Assembly: GCA_025355915.1 (NCBI GenBank)
Contig: JANXYT010000215.1
Location: 1 to 5,978 of the forward strand
DNA length: 5,978 bases
Direction of reading: 5' to 3'
Source: Holophagaceae bacterium
Lineage (GTDB): Bacteria; Acidobacteriota; Holophagae; Holophagales; Holophagaceae
Positions within the stretch are counted from its first letter, which is position 1. Each line of letters opens with the position of its first letter. Both the position numbers and the translations under genes were made by a program. Of the stretch, positions 1 to 3,875 are shown one piece after another. The notes beneath the pieces were generated by a model that worked only from the letters and a program-made list of their open reading frames with translations, ran no database searches and was not told where the DNA came from.

Positions 1-897
1 GGAGCCCATCACGTCGCGGGTTACGGCGGTGAAGAGGTTTTCCGTGAGGGTCATCATGTCGCGCAGATCGCTGCCCGCCTCGTACATCTCCATCATGGTG
101 AATTCGGGATTGTGCCGGACGCTGATGCCTTCGTTGCGGAAACTGCGGTTGATCTCGAAGACCTTCTCGAAGCCACCCACGATAAGGCGCTTGAGGTACA
201 GCTCCGGCGCGATGCGCAGGTAGAGGGTCATGTCCAGGGCGTTGTGGTGGGTCACGAAGGGCCGGGCCGTGGCGCCGCCGGGGATGGGCTGCATCATGGG
301 CGTCTCGACCTCGAGGTAGCCCTGGTCCTCCATGAAGCGGCGCACGGCGCTCACGATGCGCGAGCGGGTCTGGAAGGTCTTCAGCACGTCGCCGTTGGAG
401 ATGAGGTCCAGGTACCGCTGGCGGTAGCGCTGCTCCTTGTCCTGCAGGCCGTGCCACTTCTCGGGCAGGGGCAGCAGGGCCTTGCTGAGGAACTGGACCT
501 CCTTCACCCGCACGCTCAGCTCGCCGGTCTTGGTGCGCATGAGCGGGCCCGTGACGCTGACGAAATCGCCCATGTCGACGAGTTTGAGGATGTCCCAGCC
601 GGGTTCAGCCATATCGTTCATGCGGAAGAAGGCCTGGATCTTTTCCCCGTTTTCCGTGAGATGGGCGAAGACGCTCTTGCCCATTTCGCGGATGGTGAGC
701 ACCCGGCCCATGACCGACACCGTAAGGCCCAGGCCCTCGAGCTTTTCGTTGGGCCAGGCCTCGGCATCCGCATAGGCCGCTGCCAACTGGGCGATGCCGT
801 GGGTGCGCTTCGCCTTGCGGGGCCAGGCATCCAGGCCCAGGGCCTTCAGCTTCTCGAGCTTCTCGAGGCGCACTTCGCGGTACTGATTGGGCTGCAT
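1..897 (-). CDS. lysS: Lysyl-tRNA synthetase, class II (partial, N-terminal 299 codons)
   Basis: This cytoplasmic enzyme charges tRNA-Lys with lysine using ATP. The translation starts [20 protein letters not shown]. An anticodon-binding OB-fold follows at about residues 58-150 ([15 protein letters not shown] begins at residue 60). Next come the family signature YRQRYLDLI (158-166), motif 1 around 198-215 ([17 protein letters not shown]) and class II motif 2 (F253, R254, N255, E256, then R261-H262-N263-P264-E265 and E270). The match to bacterial LysS is nearly continuous. The frame is open to base 1, so roughly the last 200 codons, with motif 3, lie outside the window. The ATG at 897-895 is chosen because a GGAG (906-903) sits 5 nt upstream and an in-frame TAA lies at 921-919, with no other start between. 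The upstream neighbour on this strand is 432 bp away, so lysS probably has its own promoter. No convincing -35/-10 pair was found. Confidence 0.97.
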   Translation of the reverse strand, partial: MQPNQYREVRLEKLEKLKALGLDAWPRKAKRTHGIAQLAAAYADAEAWPNEKLEGLGLTVSVMGRVLTIREMGKSVFAHLTENGEKIQAFFRMNDMAEPGWDILKLVDMGDFVSVTGPLMRTKTGELSVRVKEVQFLSKALLPLPEKWHGLQDKEQRYRQRYLDLISNGDVLKTFQTRSRIVSAVRRFMEDQGYLEVETPMMQPIPGGATARPFVTHHNALDMTLYLRIAPELYLKRLIVGGFEKVFEINRSFRNEGISVRHNPEFTMMEMYEAGSDLRDMMTLTENLFTAVTRDVMGS

Positions 898-971
898 GGG
901 GACTCCGGCACGAACTTTTTAGTTTACAGGCCCCTTGCCCATGCGCGGCAGCACAAGGCAGGAAAGCCTGG

Positions 972-996
972 AACTGCGAATGGCGCAAATGGGGGG
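972..996 (+). repeat. Degenerate direct copy of the element's end module
   Basis: AACTGCGAATGGCGCAAATG (972-991, then a run of G) aligns with the left end of the element at 1044-1069 at about 19 of 25 positions with one gap, in the same orientation. It has the same 9-nt internal period (TGCGAATGG then CGCAAATGG). It lies 75 bp upstream of the lysS start codon, so it may belong to the lysS promoter or leader, or be the remnant of a second element. Confidence 0.4.
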
Positions 997-1085
997 TGAT
1001 TGTCGTTGAGGTTCGGCCCACAGCTCCTTGGGACCAAAAAATGAACCCGCAGATGACGCAGATGGGCGGAGCCCGGGAAAGCAGA

Positions 1086-1117
1086 TCCAGCGATGCTGGA
1101 CCTGAGACCGAAGGTCC
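1086..1117. other. Two overlapping, mutually exclusive small hairpins
   Basis: TCCAGC-GAT-GCTGGA (1086-1100) is a perfect 6-bp stem with a 3-base loop. GGACCT (1098-1103) also pairs perfectly with AGGTCC (1112-1117) across an 8-base loop. The two share bases 1098-1100, so only one can form at a time. They lie inside the repeat element and have no U-tract, so they do not look like terminators. Confidence 0.35.
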
Positions 1118-1183
1118 GGATGGCTTGCCTTGCGGCCCGAAGGGGCATTCGCATTTTTTCGCGGAATTCCCGATCTGGCTTTT

Positions 1184-1210
1184 CTTGGTGGTCTTGGTGC
1201 CCTGGTGGTG
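1184..1210 (+). repeat. Three imperfect 9-bp tandem units, CTTGGTGGT type
   Basis: The units are CTTGGTGGT (1184-1192), CTTGGTGCC (1193-1201) and CTGGTGGTG (1202-1210). The 9-bp step matches the step of the other modules in the same intergenic region. In translation such runs give repeated tripeptides, which explains the spurious open frames that cross them. Confidence 0.55.
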
Positions 1211-1249
1211 AAGGCCTTTTTAGTTGCGGCCCGGTGCCGCGCTATGTGG

Positions 1250-1267
1250 ATCTGTGAAATCTGTGGA
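1250..1267 (+). repeat. Two 9-bp tandem units, ATCTGTGRA
   Basis: ATCTGTGAA (1250-1258) is followed directly by ATCTGTGGA (1259-1267), differing at one base. It sits inside the inverted-repeat-bounded element, 16 bp before the right end module. Confidence 0.55.
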
Positions 1268-1329
1268 GGCAGTGTTTTTTCTGCGCCATCTGCGACATCT
1301 ACGGTTGAACGGTTTTCCAACGAGTAGGC

Positions 1330-2331
1330 TCAACGTTCACCAAAGCGATAGGCCACGAAGCCCGTGACATCCGGGGCCGTGAAGGTGCCGGCCTCCTCGC
1401 TGAAGCCGAACCGCCAATGGGGGAGCCGCGTGTGGCGGAAGGTCCAGTGCTGCTGCCAGCCCGCCCGGTCGAGGCGGGACAGGCCGGTGCGGTAGGGGCT
1501 CCCGGCATAGCCCAGGCTCACCTCGAGTCCGATGCCGGAGATCAGCCCCAGCCCCTCGCCTTGCCACCCCAGGCTGGCCCAGGTGCGGCTGAAGGAGGTC
1601 CGATCCATGACCGTCCGCAGGGGGCTGTGTTCCGGAAGCCCCAGCCACACCCGCTCGGCCTGTCCGAAGATCCGCCAGCGGCCGTAGCGCCGCCACAGGG
1701 CGGCTCCCACCAGGCCGTCCGTGCCGCCGGTGCCCGAGAAATCGGACTGCTTGCCCGTGGGGAGCTGCAGCGATGCGCCTACGCGCCCGCCAGCATCAGC
1801 CGTGCCGAAGGGCCGGAGCCAGGCCACATCCAGATCCATGAGGGCCAGCCCGGGACGCGACAGGTCTCCAATCACGCGACCGTCGCGCTCCAGGTGGTAA
1901 ACCAGCCGGTTCTTGGGCGCGTCCTCCCGGCCACCCTGGGGCATGCTGAACAGCTGGTGCCAGTTCCACATGGCCTGGTCGGCAATGCCGCCGGAACGGG
2001 ACGCCAGCCGGACTCGGACATTGACCCGTGAGGACCCGGCCTTCATGGCCCAGTCCCCCGTCAGTTGCCATTCCTCTCCATCCAGCCGGGCGAAGGAGCG
2101 GCCGTCGGCGCTGCGCTCCTTGTCCGGGCGGAGCATCTGGCTCGTGGCTTCCATCGCCAGTTCGCTGGCTCCTTCTGGCAAGGGTTCCGGGAACCCCTCG
2201 AACCAGGCGACCCGGTTGGGACGAGGCGTATCCTGGGCCGAGAGGTCCACGGATGCCAAGCCAAGGGCAAGGCCCCCGGCGAGCCCCGCGATGACTTTGA
2301 AGACCCTGAGAGATAGATTGACCAAGGTCAC
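1330..2331 (-). CDS. Predicted exported outer-membrane-like protein, DUF3187 type
   Basis: The function is unknown. The 333-residue product starts with a signal peptide: R9/K12, then a hydrophobic stretch (V13-A26), with likely cleavage after A26 or A32. The mature part is rich in alternating aromatic/hydrophobic segments typical of beta strands. It carries W-W-HQLFSMP near 122-131, a KxPTG-like motif (LQLPTGK, 188-194), GTGGTD (200-205), FGQAERVWLG (222-231), and a terminal strand FVAYRF (325-330) with the aromatic last residue common in outer-membrane barrels. These features recall DUF3187, a family of about 300-350 residues; that assignment is from memory. The start is GTG at 2331-2329, with AAAGGA (2343-2338) 6 nt upstream. 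The ATG at 2338-2336 lies in another frame and overlaps that ribosome binding site, so it was rejected. The gene is divergent from citrate synthase. No link between their functions is evident. Confidence 0.65.
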   Translation of the reverse strand: MTLVNLSLRVFKVIAGLAGGLALGLASVDLSAQDTPRPNRVAWFEGFPEPLPEGASELAMEATSQMLRPDKERSADGRSFARLDGEEWQLTGDWAMKAGSSRVNVRVRLASRSGGIADQAMWNWHQLFSMPQGGREDAPKNRLVYHLERDGRVIGDLSRPGLALMDLDVAWLRPFGTADAGGRVGASLQLPTGKQSDFSGTGGTDGLVGAALWRRYGRWRIFGQAERVWLGLPEHSPLRTVMDRTSFSRTWASLGWQGEGLGLISGIGLEVSLGYAGSPYRTGLSRLDRAGWQQHWTFRHTRLPHWRFGFSEEAGTFTAPDVTGFVAYRFGER

Positions 2332-2351
2332 GATTCATCCTTTGCGTAAAG

Positions 2352-2357
2352 GTATTA
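2352..2357 (-). promoter_or_regulatory. Candidate -10 box for the DUF3187-like gene
   Basis: On the minus strand, bases 2357-2352 read TAATAC, close to the sigma-70 TATAAT consensus. The best upstream partner, TGGACC (2382-2377), matches TTGACA at four of six positions but with a long 19-bp spacer. Transcription would then start only about 14 nt before the GTG. This is weak and positional only. Confidence 0.25.
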
Positions 2358-2396
2358 CTCTGCCGTGACGATCACCGGTCCAGCCAGCCTGATTCT

Positions 2397-2406
2397 TGAA
2401 TATTCA
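2397..2406. promoter_or_regulatory. Small palindrome TGAATATTCA in divergent intergenic region
   Basis: This is a perfect 10-bp AT-rich palindrome in the shared upstream region of gltA and the DUF3187-like gene. A second small inverted repeat, GTGA-CGA-TCAC, lies at 2365-2375. Either could be part of an operator for one or both genes, but palindromes this short also occur by chance. No known regulator motif is matched with confidence. Confidence 0.2.
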
Positions 2407-2487
2407 TAAAGGATTTAAGCGTCAGCAATGACTGCACCCCCTAATCATGTCCCCATTCCTTCCACCCCATCCCCTTCCTCTTTATTT

Positions 2488-2493
2488 AAGGAG
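2488..2493 (+). promoter_or_regulatory. Strong ribosome binding site of gltA
   Basis: AAGGAG is complementary to the 16S rRNA 3' end and sits 7 nt before the ATG at 2501. It is preceded by 40 bases without a single G (2450-2489), which should leave the mRNA leader unstructured and accessible. This fixes the gltA start. Confidence 0.85.
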
Positions 2494-2500
2494 TTGATCC

Positions 2501-3808
2501 ATGACCCGCCTCAAAGCCCGCCTCCAGGAATTGATCGAAGCGCACCGCCCCCGAACCACCCGACTCCTGAAGGAGTTCGGCAAGGTCGTCATCGACGAGG
2601 TGACCATCGACCAGTGCATCGGCGGCGCCCGGGACATCAAGTGCCTGGTGACTGATCTCTCCTACCTGGACTCCGAAGAGGGCATCCGCTTCCGCGGCAA
2701 GAACATCCCCGAGACCTTCGCGGCCCTGCCCAAGCTCCCGGGCGCCGAGTATCCCACCGTGGAATCCTTCTGGTACTTCCTGCTGACCGGCGAGATCCCC
2801 ACCGCGGCGGAAGCCGAGGAAATTCACCAGGATTTCAAGGCCCGGGCCCAAGTGCCGGCCTACGTCTTCGATGTGCTCCGCGCCCTGCCCAAGGATAGCC
2901 ATCCGATGGTGATGCTCTCCACCGCTGTGCTGGCGATGCAGAAAGAGAGCAAGTTCAACAAGCTTTACCACAGCCTGAAGAAGAACGACTACTGGGACTC
3001 GATGTACGAGGACGCCTGCGACCTCCTGGCCAAGCTGCCGGAGATCGCCGCCTTCATCTACCGCTACAAGTACAAGAAGGGCGACATCATCCCCGGAAAC
3101 TACGACCTCGACTTCGGCGCCAACTTCGCCCACATGATGGGCATTCCCAAGCCCTATGACGATGTGTCCCGGATGTACTTCATCCTCCACAGCGATCATG
3201 AGAGCGGCAATGTCAGCGCCCACACCACCCACCTGGTGGCCTCGGCCCTCTCCGATGCCTACTATTCCTTTAGCGCCGGCCTCAATGGCCTGGCAGGCCC
3301 CCTCCACGGCCTCGCCAACCAGGAAGTGCTGGACTGGATCAAGGATTTCCAGAAGAAGCTCAACGGCGCGGAACCCACCGAGGAAAATGTCAAGCAGGCC
3401 CTCTGGGACACCCTGAACTCCGGCCACGTCATCCCCGGCTACGGCCACGCCGTCCTCCGCAAGACTGATCCCCGCTACACCGCCCAGATGGAGTTCTGCC
3501 TCAAGCACCTGCCCAACGATCCGCTCTTCAAGCTGGTCAACATGATCTACCGGGTGGCCCCCGGGGTCCTCACCGAGCAGGGCAAGACCAAGAACCCCTG
3601 GCCCAACGTGGATGCCCAGAGCGGCGTCATCCAGTGGTACTACGGCCTGACCGACTACGATTTCTACACCGTGCTTTTCGGCGTGGGCCGCGCCATCGGC
3701 GTGCTGGCCAACATCACCTGGGACCGGGCCCTGGGCTACGCCCTGGAGCGCCCCAAGTCCGTCACCACGGCCATGCTCGAAGAGTGGGCCGCCAAGGGTG
3801 GGCGGTAA
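2501..3808 (+). CDS. gltA: Citrate (Si)-synthase, mitochondrial (eukaryotic) type
   Basis: This enzyme condenses acetyl-CoA and oxaloacetate to citrate and CoA, the entry step of the TCA cycle, in the cytoplasm. The 435-residue product is close in length to mature mitochondrial citrate synthase and follows it throughout: EEGIRFRGKNIPE (59-71), HSDHESGNVSAHTTH (230-244), NGLAGPLHGLANQEVL (262-277), GYGHAVLRKTDPRY (313-326), KNPWPNVDAQSGV (364-376), and ERPKS near the end. Catalytic residues of the pig enzyme, H274, H320 and D375, correspond to H269, H316 and D371. Substrate-binding arginines map to R325, R397 and R417. It lacks the N-terminal extension of the NADH-regulated E. coli-type hexameric enzymes, so that control is not expected. 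A eukaryote-like citrate synthase is known from Geobacteraceae. The gene stands alone, divergent from the DUF3187-like gene and convergent with the lyase-like gene, and ends in a strong terminator 12 bp past the TAA. Confidence 0.97.
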   Translation: MTRLKARLQELIEAHRPRTTRLLKEFGKVVIDEVTIDQCIGGARDIKCLVTDLSYLDSEEGIRFRGKNIPETFAALPKLPGAEYPTVESFWYFLLTGEIPTAAEAEEIHQDFKARAQVPAYVFDVLRALPKDSHPMVMLSTAVLAMQKESKFNKLYHSLKKNDYWDSMYEDACDLLAKLPEIAAFIYRYKYKKGDIIPGNYDLDFGANFAHMMGIPKPYDDVSRMYFILHSDHESGNVSAHTTHLVASALSDAYYSFSAGLNGLAGPLHGLANQEVLDWIKDFQKKLNGAEPTEENVKQALWDTLNSGHVIPGYGHAVLRKTDPRYTAQMEFCLKHLPNDPLFKLVNMIYRVAPGVLTEQGKTKNPWPNVDAQSGVIQWYYGLTDYDFYTVLFGVGRAIGVLANITWDRALGYALERPKSVTTAMLEEWAAKGGR

Positions 3809-3820
3809 CCGGCTATTGAT

Positions 3821-3868
3821 TCACGCATAAGAAGGGCGGGCCAGGTGGCCCGCCCTTCTTATGCGTGA
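3821..3868. terminator. Bidirectional intrinsic terminator between convergent genes
   Basis: This 48-bp sequence is a perfect inverted repeat except for its two central bases (23-bp arms, 3821-3843 and 3846-3868). The GC-rich core GGGCGGGCCA/TGGCCCGCCC (3834-3843/3846-3855) is followed on each strand by TTCTTAT, giving a U-rich stretch in both directions. It begins 12 bp past the gltA stop and ends 7 bp before the stop of the minus-strand gene, so it can serve both. The complementarity continues for six more base pairs (TCACGC/GCGTGA) beyond the U-rich stretch, which is longer than a terminator needs. Confidence 0.85.
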
Positions 3869-3875
3869 GAAGGCT

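Larger units (their letters stand above)
1044..1306. repeat. ~263-bp intergenic element with imperfect terminal inverted repeats
   Basis: The left end AACCCGCAGATGACGCAGATG (1044-1064, continuing to about 1068) is matched in inverted orientation by CGCCATCTGCGACATCTACGGTT at 1284-1306. The arms agree at about 20 of 24 positions, allowing one or two single-base gaps. Between them lie a hairpin cluster (1086-1117), a TTGGTGGT-type triple repeat (1184-1210) and an ATCTGTG double repeat (1250-1267). The unit has no coding capacity of its own. It could be a non-autonomous, MITE-like element or a composite extragenic repeat. From memory, strings of this style recur between genes in many environmental bacteria and are often mis-annotated as small hypothetical proteins. 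I do not know a formal family name. No target-site duplication is obvious. Confidence 0.55.
898..1329. other. Gene-free intergenic region holding repeat modules
   Basis: No credible gene lies in these 432 bases. The longest open frames here translate to low-complexity, Arg/Ser/Pro-rich peptides whose sequence follows the DNA repeats. They lack a good ribosome binding site and cross the repeat modules. The stretch holds three copies of an AACCGCAGATGNCGCAGATGG-like module, two further 9-nt-period modules and a small hairpin cluster. It also holds the lysS leader, with the ribosome binding site at 906-903. No U-tracted terminator for the upstream DUF3187-like gene was recognised just past its stop codon. 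Confidence 0.75.

Noticed and set aside
898..990. lysS promoter
   Set aside because: A TAAACT box (926-921, minus strand) is possible, but no -35-like sequence lies at 16-18 bp. The only TTG-type hexamer is about 24 bp away, so no promoter is called.
112..999. 295-codon open frame on the plus strand
   Set aside because: It lies antisense over lysS, whose family motifs are unmistakable. Long antisense frames are common in GC-rich coding DNA, and the product is repetitive in H, G, L and A without family features.
915..1225. 10-bp direct repeat CTTTTTAGTT at 915-924 and 1216-1225
   Set aside because: It is short, with no related flanking sequence. It does not match the element boundaries and could easily be chance.
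972..1306. CRISPR-like array
   Set aside because: The repeats are 7-10 bases in tandem steps of nine, differ between modules, and have no regular spacers of 25-40 bases and no cas genes nearby.
919..1320. 133-codon minus-strand open frame in the intergenic region
   Set aside because: It is made from the repeat modules and hairpins, is low in complexity, has no convincing ribosome binding site and carries no recognisable domain. It is most likely a repeat-derived artefact.
2486..3508. 340-codon open frame on the minus strand
   Set aside because: It is antisense to citrate synthase. The G/V/H/E-rich composition is the mirror of the coding strand and no ribosome binding site supports it.
2501..3808. 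2-methylcitrate synthase as alternative identity
   Set aside because: The sequence follows mitochondrial citrate (Si)-synthase block by block, and no propionate-catabolism genes (prpB, prpD) are in view.
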